This document shows, piece after piece, positions 54,316 through 63,396 of a stretch of 64,000 nt of DNA. Both the position numbers and the translations under genes were made by a program. Under the pieces are notes generated by a model, which saw only the letters and a list, made by a program, of their open reading frames with translations, was not told the DNA's origin and did not search any database. Origin of the DNA: UBA6244 sp963676875 (GTDB lineage: Bacteria > Bacteroidota > Bacteroidia > Bacteroidales > F082); contig OY781436.1 in assembly GCA_963676875.1 (NCBI GenBank), forward strand, positions 930,001 to 994,000. Reading direction: 5' to 3'. Each line of letters starts with the position of its first letter. Position 1 is the first letter of the stretch.

Positions 54316-56349
54316 CTACCCGTTCAGCACTTTCAACAAAAACGCATATTCGAGTGCCAGGTCTTTCAAAGCCTCAAATCTTCCGGAAGCGCCACCATGA
54401 CCCAATTCCATATTGGTTTTTAGAAGAAGCAGATTCCGGTCTGTTTTCATGTCCCTCAATTTGGCCACCCACTTGGCGGGTTCCCAATATTGTACCTGAC
54501 TGTCGTGTAATCCGGTGGTTACAAGCATAGCCGGATAATTTTGCCTGCTCACCTGATCGTATGGCGAATAGGACAAGATGTAGTCGTAGTAGCGCTTGTC
54601 GTTGGGATTGCCCCATTCGTCGTATTCGCCCGTGGTAAGCGGAATACTTTCATCGAGCATGGTGGTCACCACATCCACAAAAGGCACGGCGGCAATCACC
54701 CCCTTAAACAGTTCGGGAGCCATATTGACCACGGCACCCATCAGCAAACCGCCGGCACTTCCGCCATAAGCAAACAGTCGGTCGTATCCGGTATAACCCT
54801 CATTCACCAAATGTTTGGCGCAGGCAATAAAATCGGTGAAGGTGTTTTTCTTTTTCAATAGCTTGCCATCTTCGTACCAAGAACGGCCCAATTCTTCGCT
54901 TCCGCGAATGTGCGCCACGGCAAAGGCAAATCCCCGATCGAGCAAACTCAATCGTGTGGAGCGGAAGGTGGAATCCACCGAAATGCCATAGGATCCATAA
55001 CCATAGAGCAACAAGGGCTGACTTCCATCCATTTTAAAGCCCTTCTTGTAAACAACACTGACAGGTATTTTAACGCCATCCGAAGCGGTAGCATACAACC
55101 GTTGGGTGGTGTATCCCGTAGCGTCGTAGCCGCCCTTTATCTCCATCTGTTTCAATTGGACGGTCCGGCGTGTACCCATATCATACTCCAGAACAGTATT
55201 GGGTGTTTTAAGCGAAGTATATTGATAACGTAAATTGTTGGAGAAATAATCAGGATTGGCTGAAGTTTCGGCGTAATAATCTGTTTCGTCGAAATCAAGG
55301 TAGTGAAAAGCACCGGATTGGGGATGACAGATTCTGAAACGGGCAAGACCATCCCGCCGTTCCGAAACCACCACGTATTGCTTGAATACATCCACCGCTT
55401 CCAGCAACACCTCATCCCGATGGGGCAAAACTTCTGTCCAATTCATCAGTTCGGTGTTGACTTCATCCGTTTGCATCAACCTAAAATTGCTTGCGTTGAA
55501 ATTGGTAAGTACCAGAAACCGATCTCCCTGATGGTAAATACTGTATTCCAGTTCGTTTTGTCGTTGTTGAAAAATCCTGAACACGCCTTCGGGACGATCC
55601 GCTTCCAGAATCCGGTATTCGCTTGAGAGAATACTTTCTGAACCAATCACCAGGTATTTATCCGATTTGGTTTTATAAACAAAAGTTTTGAATGCCGTAT
55701 CGTCTTCCTGAAAAACCACCTCGTCGGCACCTTCCTGCTGCCCCAACACATGCCGTACCACCTGAAAAGGTCGCAGTGTATCGTCTTTACGAGTATAAAA
55801 CAGGGTTTTGTTGTCGTTGGCCCAGGTAACATCCCCGGAGGTATTGCTGATATCATCAACAAGTATCTCGTTGGTTTCCAGGTTTTTTACATGCACATGG
55901 TATTGGCGGCGACTAACGGTATCCACCGTATAGGCCAACAGCTTGTTGTTGGGGCTCACCTCCCAGCTTCCTATGTGAAAAAACGCCAAACCTTCGGCCA
56001 TTTTGTTTCCATTGAGCATGATTTCTTCCGGTGCACTTTCGTGCAAAGCCTTCCGGCAAATAATGGGATACTCCTGCCCTTCCTCATATCGGGTGTAATA
56101 AGAATAACCATTCAACTCCACAGGAACTGACATGTCGGTTTGCTTTATTCTCCCCACCATTTCGTCATACAAGGTTTGTTGCAATGATTTGGTATCACTC
56201 ATCACAAAATCCGTGTAAGCATTTTCAGTATTCAGATAATCAATTACTTCCGTGTTTTCACGTTGGTTCAACCAATGATAGTTATCAATACGTTGGTGAC
56301 CATGTTTTTCAAGAGTGACAGCTATTTTTTTTGCTTTGGGGGGATTCAT
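54316..56349 (-). CDS. ptrB: Oligopeptidase B-like S9 prolyl oligopeptidase family protein
   Basis: 677 aa from the ATG at 56349 (MNPPKAKKIAVTLEKHGHQRIDNYHWL); the frame is open 21 codons further up, without a signal peptide. N-terminal beta-propeller (about 70-400), then alpha/beta hydrolase domain. The triad fits Ser531 in YGGSAGGLLMGA, Asp616 in GLHDSQVQYWEP and His651 in ELGHGGASGR. NYHWLNQRENTEVIDYL and the GSQPLLLYGYGSYGISVD segment favour oligopeptidase B (cleaving after basic residues) over prolyl endopeptidase; specificity is inference. Confidence 0.92.
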   Translation of the reverse strand: MNPPKAKKIAVTLEKHGHQRIDNYHWLNQRENTEVIDYLNTENAYTDFVMSDTKSLQQTLYDEMVGRIKQTDMSVPVELNGYSYYTRYEEGQEYPIICRKALHESAPEEIMLNGNKMAEGLAFFHIGSWEVSPNNKLLAYTVDTVSRRQYHVHVKNLETNEILVDDISNTSGDVTWANDNKTLFYTRKDDTLRPFQVVRHVLGQQEGADEVVFQEDDTAFKTFVYKTKSDKYLVIGSESILSSEYRILEADRPEGVFRIFQQRQNELEYSIYHQGDRFLVLTNFNASNFRLMQTDEVNTELMNWTEVLPHRDEVLLEAVDVFKQYVVVSERRDGLARFRICHPQSGAFHYLDFDETDYYAETSANPDYFSNNLRYQYTSLKTPNTVLEYDMGTRRTVQLKQMEIKGGYDATGYTTQRLYATASDGVKIPVSVVYKKGFKMDGSQPLLLYGYGSYGISVDSTFRSTRLSLLDRGFAFAVAHIRGSEELGRSWYEDGKLLKKKNTFTDFIACAKHLVNEGYTGYDRLFAYGGSAGGLLMGAVVNMAPELFKGVIAAVPFVDVVTTMLDESIPLTTGEYDEWGNPNDKRYYDYILSYSPYDQVSRQNYPAMLVTTGLHDSQVQYWEPAKWVAKLRDMKTDRNLLLLKTNMELGHGGASGRFEALKDLALEYAFLLKVLNG

Positions 56350-56425
56350 CGATGTTGGTTTTTTTAAAAAGATATCCCGAAAACCAAGGCTCCCGGGATA
56401 AACAAACAACAAGTAAGATTGTCTT

Positions 56426-58756
56426 TTAGAAATATAAACTTAGTCCAAAACTGGGCATAAAGGGCAATTGATAAACCACTTGGTTGGTAATGAGGTCAAC
56501 ATAGAATACATTTTTGCGGTCGTACACGTTGGTGATACTCAAGTCGGCTACCAGTCGGGTGTTGGCACTAAAAAAGAAGTTGCGCTTTACATCCACATCC
56601 AAGCGGTGATACACGGGCAGTCTTCCTTGGTACAAATCGCCATAAATTACACCCAAACCACCATTTTCGGTAACATAATTGGAGTTAACTCCACCGGGAA
56701 AGGTGAGCGACTCATAAAAGCCCTGCACCTGGGTAAAGGGGAAGCCCGTACCGAGATTCCAACGAGCACCAAATTCCCACTGACGCTTGGAACCGGTAAT
56801 GTAAGAAAACACCAGATTCACATTGTGACGCCTGTCGAAGTGAGGGGTATAACTCACCATTTGTCCATCGCTGTCCTCGAACTGACGTGTAACAAAGCCA
56901 AGGGAATAAACGGCATACACATAAATCTTTTTATAATCATATTTGAGGACCATGTCCACACCATAGGCATCTCCTTTTTCAAGAATAAAATCTTTGTATT
57001 CCACTTCCGGTGAGCCATCCGGTGCATCTGTTTCGTTATAAAGTTTGTTGCGGTTGATGTTGGTAAGCTGTGGGAAATACTTGTAATAGCCTTCCACATT
57101 CAGGCTGATGGTATTACTCAGGTCGAATTCTGTTCCCAAAATCACATGATTAGATTTTTGCACCCGGCTAGTCACATCTTTGCCATCAAAGGAAGAGGGC
57201 AAATTCTCCGGGCCCGAGAGGAATCCGTAAAACAAGTTCACCACATCACGGTCGGAAGAGGCGGCAATAAAATTTTGGGAATACATACCTGCCGCAAATT
57301 TCACCCTAAACCAGTCGTTGGCATTGTATTTTATGGCCAATCGAGGCTCCGGATTCATTTCGGCCAATGAGGCATACCATTCCAATCGCATGCCCGGCTC
57401 AATAATAAATTTACCAATGATAGCTTTGTATTTGGCATACAAACCCAATTGGGTGGTATTTTCAGTTTGATTGATCTCTGCGTTTACATAGTTTTTAAAC
57501 AGATATTCTGTGCGATAACCTTCTAATTCCACACCGTATTTCAGTTCATTTTTTCCCATGAAATAGGTAAAATTCAAACCGGCATTAAATCCGCTGATCG
57601 AGCTTTTGCGGTCGTTGAGTGTGGTCGATTTTACCTGTGTTTCATATTTTGAGTACGAAACAATACCTTCGATGAGTACGGGTGCCTTTCCGGGAATTAC
57701 AACAAAACTCGAACCACCGCCAAAGGAATTCCACCCAAAATCGGAAATGGCTTTGTAATTATTTACCTGATCAGTGAAATTAAATCCAAAAAAGCTCACC
57801 TTGCTTCCATTGCCCGAGTTCATGGTCACTTTACCATAAATATCTGCAAAGTTAAAGGGCAGTCCATCTTTATCAATGTAGTCGTAAAAAATCTTAGAAC
57901 TCTCTGCCAGATAGGAGTTTTTAAATGAAAGTATAAATGATACTCCACCATCCTCAGCCGATTTTTGAGCCACAAGCGGACCTTCCAGAATGGCACGAGC
58001 ACCAAATGTAGAGGCCCCCAATACACCAGACATACGTTTTTTATTTCCGTCTTTGGTGGTGATGTCCATCACCGAAGAAATGCGTCCGCCATACTCGGCA
58101 TTGTAACCTCCGGTATAAATGGCAGCATTGCGAATGAGGTCGGTTTCAAAAACCGAAAAAAGTCCAATTGAATGAAAGGGATTGTAGATAGTCATTCCAT
58201 CAAGCATCACCTTGTTTTGGATGGGAGAACCTCCACGGATGTAAAATTGACCTCCCTGATCACCGGTAAAAACAACTCCGGGCACCACTTGCAGGTACTG
58301 GGCAAAGTCGGCCTGTCCCCCCACACTTGGAATTTGCTTGATGTCCTTGGGTGAGATTTTTACCACCGACATCTTGGTTTCGGTACGGGCTTCAGCACGC
58401 TCAGCGCTAACGGTAATAGTTTCCAAATTAACCGAGCCCTTTTTCAAGTACTGATTTTTATTGATCAATGCACCTTCGTCCAGATGGATGGGCTGACGAA
58501 TGGTATCAAAACCCAGATAGGTTATTTTAAGAATGTAATCACCGGCAGGAATTTTGGAAATTAAAAAATAACCGTTCACATCAGTAGACGCCCCATAGGA
58601 GGTACCATCTAAAACTACGTTGGCAAAAATGGCGGGCTCACCTGACTCTTCTTCATAAACGAAACCACGAACGGTAGCATCCTGAGCCTTTATATATGAA
58701 GATGTTAGGGTAACAAACAGAAGCAATAAAATAATGTTTATGTATCGATTTTTCAT
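56426..58756 (-). CDS. TonB-dependent receptor with carboxypeptidase-regulatory-like domain
   Basis: Outer-membrane transporter of 776 aa. Signal peptide about 1-24; CarboxypepD_reg-like domain about 27-110 (ATVRGFVYEEESGEPAIFANVVL); plug about 130-240 (VPGVVFTGDQGGQFYIRGGSPIQNKVMLDGMTIYNP); then the beta-barrel, ending with the aromatic FMPSFGLSLYF. There is no SusD partner next to it, so it is probably not a standard Sus-type glycan importer. Substrate unknown. The repeat array at 58938 lies in its upstream spacer. Confidence 0.93.
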   Translation of the reverse strand: MKNRYINIILLLLFVTLTSSYIKAQDATVRGFVYEEESGEPAIFANVVLDGTSYGASTDVNGYFLISKIPAGDYILKITYLGFDTIRQPIHLDEGALINKNQYLKKGSVNLETITVSAERAEARTETKMSVVKISPKDIKQIPSVGGQADFAQYLQVVPGVVFTGDQGGQFYIRGGSPIQNKVMLDGMTIYNPFHSIGLFSVFETDLIRNAAIYTGGYNAEYGGRISSVMDITTKDGNKKRMSGVLGASTFGARAILEGPLVAQKSAEDGGVSFILSFKNSYLAESSKIFYDYIDKDGLPFNFADIYGKVTMNSGNGSKVSFFGFNFTDQVNNYKAISDFGWNSFGGGSSFVVIPGKAPVLIEGIVSYSKYETQVKSTTLNDRKSSISGFNAGLNFTYFMGKNELKYGVELEGYRTEYLFKNYVNAEINQTENTTQLGLYAKYKAIIGKFIIEPGMRLEWYASLAEMNPEPRLAIKYNANDWFRVKFAAGMYSQNFIAASSDRDVVNLFYGFLSGPENLPSSFDGKDVTSRVQKSNHVILGTEFDLSNTISLNVEGYYKYFPQLTNINRNKLYNETDAPDGSPEVEYKDFILEKGDAYGVDMVLKYDYKKIYVYAVYSLGFVTRQFEDSDGQMVSYTPHFDRRHNVNLVFSYITGSKRQWEFGARWNLGTGFPFTQVQGFYESLTFPGGVNSNYVTENGGLGVIYGDLYQGRLPVYHRLDVDVKRNFFFSANTRLVADLSITNVYDRKNVFYVDLITNQVVYQLPFMPSFGLSLYF

Positions 58757-58937
58757 AGCCGAAATTTACATGTTAGCAAAGAAACGTGCAAAGTAACCAA
58801 AAAGTGTAATGCCAACGGCTTTTTTTCAACGAATTGGGGATAAATTTGGAAACAATCAAAAAATTCAGAGTTCACAAACATGAACGCAGCCGAAGCTTTC
58901 TGTTTTGATACACCCATGTAAATATTAAAACAGCCCC

Positions 58938-59389
58938 CTATCAGCACAAATCTGCGTCTAAAACAATGAATCAGCATCCTTCAGCGTAAATCTGCGTCCA
59001 AAAAAAATCAGCGTCCATCAGCGTAATCAGCGTCCAAAACAATACCACATCTGAAATAGCAAGACGCAGATACCACAGAAAAACGCAGATCAAGGAAAAC
59101 CCAAATCAGCGTCCAAAAAAAATCAGCTTAAATCTGCGCCAATCAGCGTCCAAAACAATACCACATCTGAAATAGCAAGACGCAGATACCACAGAAAAAC
59201 GCAGATCAAGGAAAACCCAAATCAGCGTAAATCTGCGTCCAAAAAAAATCAGCGTCCATCAGCGTAATCAGCGTCCAAAAAAAAACAGCGTCCATCAGCG
59301 TAATCAGCGTCCAAAAAAAATCAGCGTCCAAAACAATGAATCAGCGTCCAAAAAAAAATCAGCGCCAATCACCGTAAATTTGCGCCAAT
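58938..59389. repeat. ATCAGCGTCC repeat array 2
   Basis: Array of ATCAGCGTCC, TCAGCGTAA and TCTGCGTCC words with A7-A8 runs. It is the reverse complement of the array 1 word (GGACGCTGAT). It contains an 88-base unit present twice with a 116-base period (59025-59112 and 59141-59228), which includes CCACATCTGAAATAGCAAG and CGCAGATACCACAG. The array extends to the KAS III stop codon. No ORF. Confidence 0.93.
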
Positions 59390-60403
59390 CTAATACCTCA
59401 CAATAGTACCTCCCCACGAAAACCCCACACCAAAACCAGCCAGCATGATGGTCATTCCACGTTTCAACTTCCCCTTTCGCTCCATGGCATGCAATGCAAT
59501 GGGAATGGTAGAAGAAACCGTATTTCCGGTGGTCTCAATCTCGATAACCAATTTATTTTCAGGAATTTTCAGCTTACGCCCAATGGACTCAAGAATGATA
59601 CGGTTGGCTTGGTGAAAGACAAAAAAGTCAATTTGATCCATACTTAACCCATATCTCCCCAGCAATTCATTCACCAATTCAGGCGCCTTGGCCACTGAAA
59701 AATTAAACACCTCCGACCCGTTCATAAAAAAATTGCGGTGATTACGCACATTACCCTGAACATCTATAAAATCACCATCCGAAAACTCGGTGATAGGGAA
59801 ACGCTCGCGTCCCTCACGGATAATAATATGTTCATGCTTGCTACCGTCGGTGCCGAATACAAAATCCCCTGCTAACGTGGTATCAGGACGCGCCGAAATC
59901 AAAGTGGCCGCCCCCGCATCTCCAAAAATTGCCCGGTTGGCTTTATCCTTTTCGTGAAGTGTTTTGGTGATGGCCTCTGCCGTAACAAGCAGCACTTTTT
60001 TGGCCCTACCCGCTCCTATAAGGCTGTCGGCCAAACTTAACCCGTACAAAAAACCTGTACAACCCTGATTAAAGTCCAGCGCCCCGCATTGCGCCGGCAG
60101 ACCAACCCTCTCGTGCAAAATACAAGCCGAAGGTGGTGTAATATAATCGCCCCCTGCCGAGCAAAACAACACATAGCCAATTTCCGACACATCCGTTTGA
60201 TGTTTGGCAAAAAGTGCTTGCACCACCTTCACGCCCATATCAACAGAAGTTTCGTCAGGTTTGGATACGTGTCGACTAGTTACCCCTGTTAATCGGGTGA
60301 GTTCCTGAATTTTGAATCCGGGAAACAATTGCCCCATTTCATCATTGGACAATATGGTTTCAGGAAAATAGCAGGCAATTTGTTCTATATAACTGTGATT
60401 CAT
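59390..60403 (-). CDS. Beta-ketoacyl-ACP synthase III family protein
   Basis: 337 aa thiolase-fold condensing enzyme, FabH-like. The catalytic triad is complete: Cys115 in NQGCTGF, His264 in FVFHQANRII and Asn294 in TTGNTVSSTIP. GVTSRHVSKPDE near the N-terminus and the C-terminal MLAGFGVGFSWGGTIVRY are family features. Its ATG overlaps the stop of the upstream TPR gene by one base (TAATG), so translation is coupled. It could start fatty acid synthesis or serve a specialised acyl pathway; the context with a fatty-acyl-AMP-ligase-like gene favours the second, as inference. Confidence 0.92.
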   Translation of the reverse strand: MNHSYIEQIACYFPETILSNDEMGQLFPGFKIQELTRLTGVTSRHVSKPDETSVDMGVKVVQALFAKHQTDVSEIGYVLFCSAGGDYITPPSACILHERVGLPAQCGALDFNQGCTGFLYGLSLADSLIGAGRAKKVLLVTAEAITKTLHEKDKANRAIFGDAGAATLISARPDTTLAGDFVFGTDGSKHEHIIIREGRERFPITEFSDGDFIDVQGNVRNHRNFFMNGSEVFNFSVAKAPELVNELLGRYGLSMDQIDFFVFHQANRIILESIGRKLKIPENKLVIEIETTGNTVSSTIPIALHAMERKGKLKRGMTIMLAGFGVGFSWGGTIVRY

Positions 60404-62490
60404 TACTTTTTCGATTTTTTATCCTCAGCATTCGCCATTTTCTGATAATGGGCTGCTTTTTTTGAATCGCCCACACTTTGGTAAAAATTCGCCAAAAAAC
60501 TGTTAACGGCCTTTCCGGCCCCAAGTTCGGATGCTTTGGTATAATTACGCAACATGGTAGCCGTATCCTGATACATATAGGCGTAATTACCGAGATTGAT
60601 ATAAGGAATATTGCTCTCCGGGAAAAGCTCTTTGATCCTTTCGTTTTCTTTAACGGCCACGTCCACATGCCCTGCCATAAACTGCATGTTGGCCAACCGC
60701 GACAAGCTTACGGCTGCCGGACCATCCACATCAATTTCACGTTGGTAATAGTAGGCAGCAGAATCCCAATTTTCTCGAAGTTCGTAGGAGTAGCCCATGT
60801 TGTAAAAGGAGCTCCCGTTGTTGGGATCATATTTTAAGGCTTCACGAAAGTAATTCATGGCTTTGGCAAAATACCGCACACTTTCTGCCCGGGCTGTGTC
60901 GGCATCTTCAGGCCTATTTTGTTTTAAATAGGCTTTTTCGCGTATAAGCGCCTGATTTCCATGAATTCTGGAATAGATTACCCCCATGCTGTTGATGGAA
61001 GCCACATGCGACGAATCCAGCTCAATGGCCTTGGCATAATGTTTCTCGGCCAGATTAATTAAATTGGTAATAAACTTGTATGGATTCACGGGTTTGGCCA
61101 GCTCGTAATTCACCTGATTAATAATTTCGGTGGCATATAAGTTATTGGCTTTCACAGAGTTTTCCAAACGGGGCATATCAGCCTTGAACAAATCGTAACT
61201 GGTTCGCCATTGAATATTCCGGAAATGCACATAATAGCCGTATGGCGCCACAATCAAAAGTACCACCAACCCGATGCCTGCCAACTTCCGTGATGGAATC
61301 ATCTTGTTTTTAATGTTAGTTTTAAAGAGGATGAAAAGCAACCAAACGATTCCGATGGCAAAGGAAAGGGACGAAAAGAACACAAAACGATCGGCAACAA
61401 TTCCGGGAACGGGTTTCACAAAATTGGCATACATCGACATGTGAATCAGGTAGAAAAGTATCACAAATGAAATCAGTTTCCTTTCCTTGATATACCTCAG
61501 CGCTACTGCCAACATGCCCACATAAGCCAACACCGACAGGATGACCCATATATTGCCAAAGCCCACCACAGGAATCATGTTGTAGCCGTAATAGTATAAA
61601 AGAGGAAAGGGAATCAGCAACAGCTTCAAATAAAAGCCTAAACCGTAAAATCCTGTAGCCAAACGCTTTACAAAACTTGTTTCGAATACAAGCGGGTTTT
61701 CCATTAGACTATACACACGGTTGGTGGTCGGCAGCAGCCACATGCGCAATCCGAAAAACATGACCAGCAACCCAACCGATAAGCCCACAAAAATAAGGAG
61801 TTTCGACTTTTTAATATCCGTAAAAAAGTAGAGTACCAACGGAAAAACGGCCAACTGAACTATGGCGGTTTCTTTGGACATCAGCGCCAACAGGTAGTAA
61901 AACAAACCCAAGACCAAATGGCTGTTCTTTTTCAGGTCAGCCCAACGGATAAACTGCCAGATGGCCAAAAACGAAAACAAAAATTCAAGCAAAATATCAC
62001 GGTTCTTAATACTGGCCACCACCTCGGTGTGGGTGGGATGCGAAATAAAAACAACCGTCACCAAAAAGGCAAACCAGGGATTGTAGCCCCGAAGCAACCG
62101 TTTGAGCACCTTAAAAAGCAATAAAGCCAGCAAGGCATACAATATCAGGTTGATGGCATGACTTACATAGGGATTGTATCTGCTGTTGGCTGTAAACTGG
62201 TACTCCAGCGCGAAGGTGATGCGGGTAAGTGCCCGATAACCATAGGCTTGCTCTCCATCGTCGGAATACAAGGTGGTCAGGATTTCAGGTATGGCCTTGA
62301 TACCCTGCACATTCAATTCGTTTTTGGTGTTGATAAACCGATCGTCGAGGGAGAAATAGTTGAAAAGGGTATTGTAGTACAGCACCACGGTTAACAATAC
62401 CAGGGCGACATTAAAAAATAAGTTCAACCTTCGTTCTTGTGTTGCCTGATCTATCAATTGCTTAGTAGCATTACGTTTTGATTTTCCCAT
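60403..62490 (-). CDS. TMTC-like multi-pass membrane protein with C-terminal TPR repeats
   Basis: 695 aa. N-terminal half: about 10 membrane helices with a first lumenal loop YFSLDDRFINTKNELNV and FISHPTHTEVVASIKNRDIL. The Asp-Asp pair and HPxHTExV lines match what is seen in TMTC and related GT-C glycosyltransferases. C-terminal third (about 440-690): TPR repeats (AKAIELDSSHVASINSMGVIY, YFREALKYDPNNGSSFYNMGYS, NIPYINLGNYAYMYQDTATM). This resembles the eukaryotic TMTC O-mannosyltransferases; activity in bacteria is unproven. It overlaps the hydrolase gene by 20 bases. Confidence 0.82.
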   Translation of the reverse strand: MGKSKRNATKQLIDQATQERRLNLFFNVALVLLTVVLYYNTLFNYFSLDDRFINTKNELNVQGIKAIPEILTTLYSDDGEQAYGYRALTRITFALEYQFTANSRYNPYVSHAINLILYALLALLLFKVLKRLLRGYNPWFAFLVTVVFISHPTHTEVVASIKNRDILLEFLFSFLAIWQFIRWADLKKNSHLVLGLFYYLLALMSKETAIVQLAVFPLVLYFFTDIKKSKLLIFVGLSVGLLVMFFGLRMWLLPTTNRVYSLMENPLVFETSFVKRLATGFYGLGFYLKLLLIPFPLLYYYGYNMIPVVGFGNIWVILSVLAYVGMLAVALRYIKERKLISFVILFYLIHMSMYANFVKPVPGIVADRFVFFSSLSFAIGIVWLLFILFKTNIKNKMIPSRKLAGIGLVVLLIVAPYGYYVHFRNIQWRTSYDLFKADMPRLENSVKANNLYATEIINQVNYELAKPVNPYKFITNLINLAEKHYAKAIELDSSHVASINSMGVIYSRIHGNQALIREKAYLKQNRPEDADTARAESVRYFAKAMNYFREALKYDPNNGSSFYNMGYSYELRENWDSAAYYYQREIDVDGPAAVSLSRLANMQFMAGHVDVAVKENERIKELFPESNIPYINLGNYAYMYQDTATMLRNYTKASELGAGKAVNSFLANFYQSVGDSKKAAHYQKMANAEDKKSKK

Positions 62491-63295
62491 CTTTCAATAA
62501 ATTCAAACTACGTTTAACAAATCCCTCGAGGGCCTGCATGGTAAGTTGCTCCGCTTCAATAAATCCCATGTGTCCCACCCCTTCCAAAATCAGAGCTTCC
62601 GCATGTTTGGGAAGTTGTATTTGCGGGAGTATATTTTCCATGGATATGCGTGAATCCTGTTTTCCTACGACGAACATCACCGGAAAATCAAGGGTTTTCA
62701 ACAACTTACGTTGATCTGTGCGCTCACGCATTCCTGATAAAGCAGCTATTACAGCCTCAGCGCCAATGTGCGAAGCCGATTCTTGCAGCCGTGTAATTTC
62801 CGGTTGACAACGTTCCATATTTTCCTCAGCAAACAACAAAGGGATAAATGAAACGATAAACCGCAATGCATCTTTCTTTACCAACTCAATGGTTTTCAGT
62901 CGGTTAATTTTCACCTCCTCCGAATCGGCAGCTGCGTGCGAATGAAAAAACACCAATCCCGACAGCATTTCCGGATATTTTTCAGCGAAAGCGGCCCCAA
63001 CATATCCACCCATGGAATGACCCACATAAACACACGACTTCACCGCTTCAGCATCCAGCACCTCTTTCACTACGTCGGCCATCAGCTCCATGGTATGGGT
63101 TTCGGCCACACATGCAGACTTGCCAAAACCGGGCATGTCCACACAAATCACCTGATAATGTTTTGCCAGCGTATCCGAAAAACGATGCCAAATGCTGTGG
63201 TCTTCCAAAAAGCCGTGTATCAGCACCACACAAGCCCCCTCTCCCTGAACATGATAGGCCACTTGCTTGTCGCGAAATGAAACAGTTTTTTCCAT
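62471..63295 (-). CDS. Alpha/beta hydrolase
   Basis: 274 aa from the ATG at 63295 (MEKTVSFRDKQVAYHVQGEG); the frame is open 21 codons further up. Oxyanion-hole segment LIHGFLEDHSIWHRF, nucleophile Ser94 in VGHSMGGYVG, Asp214 in VVGKQDSRIS and His242 in EGVGHMGF, a complete triad. No signal peptide. Substrate unknown; many relatives are esterases or thioesterase-like. First gene of a three-gene operon with the TMTC-like and KAS III genes. Confidence 0.9.
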   Translation of the reverse strand: MEKTVSFRDKQVAYHVQGEGACVVLIHGFLEDHSIWHRFSDTLAKHYQVICVDMPGFGKSACVAETHTMELMADVVKEVLDAEAVKSCVYVGHSMGGYVGAAFAEKYPEMLSGLVFFHSHAAADSEEVKINRLKTIELVKKDALRFIVSFIPLLFAEENMERCQPEITRLQESASHIGAEAVIAALSGMRERTDQRKLLKTLDFPVMFVVGKQDSRISMENILPQIQLPKHAEALILEGVGHMGFIEAEQLTMQALEGFVKRSLNLLKDGKIKT

Positions 63296-63314
63296 GTAAC
63301 CGAAAAATTTGCCA

Positions 63315-63322
63315 CAAAGATA
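63315..63322 (-). promoter_or_regulatory. Possible -7 box of the hydrolase-TMTC-KAS III operon
   Basis: Minus strand TATCTTTG, 19 bases before the ATG; -33 not clear. Confidence 0.45.
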
Positions 63323-63367
63323 AATGGAATTACCGGAGTCGTCGGAGAAATAATTCAATCAAAAACC

Positions 63368-63375
63368 TACTTTTG
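63368..63375 (+). promoter_or_regulatory. Possible -7 box of the acyl-AMP ligase gene
   Basis: TACTTTTG, 21 bases before the ATG at 63397; no -33 box recognised. Confidence 0.4.
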
Positions 63376-63396
63376 CTTTTTTTAACCCGCATCAAC

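Noticed and set aside
58938..59389. Replication origin with DnaA boxes
   Set aside because: The repeated words do not match TTATCCACA-type boxes, and dnaA, dnaN or related genes are absent.
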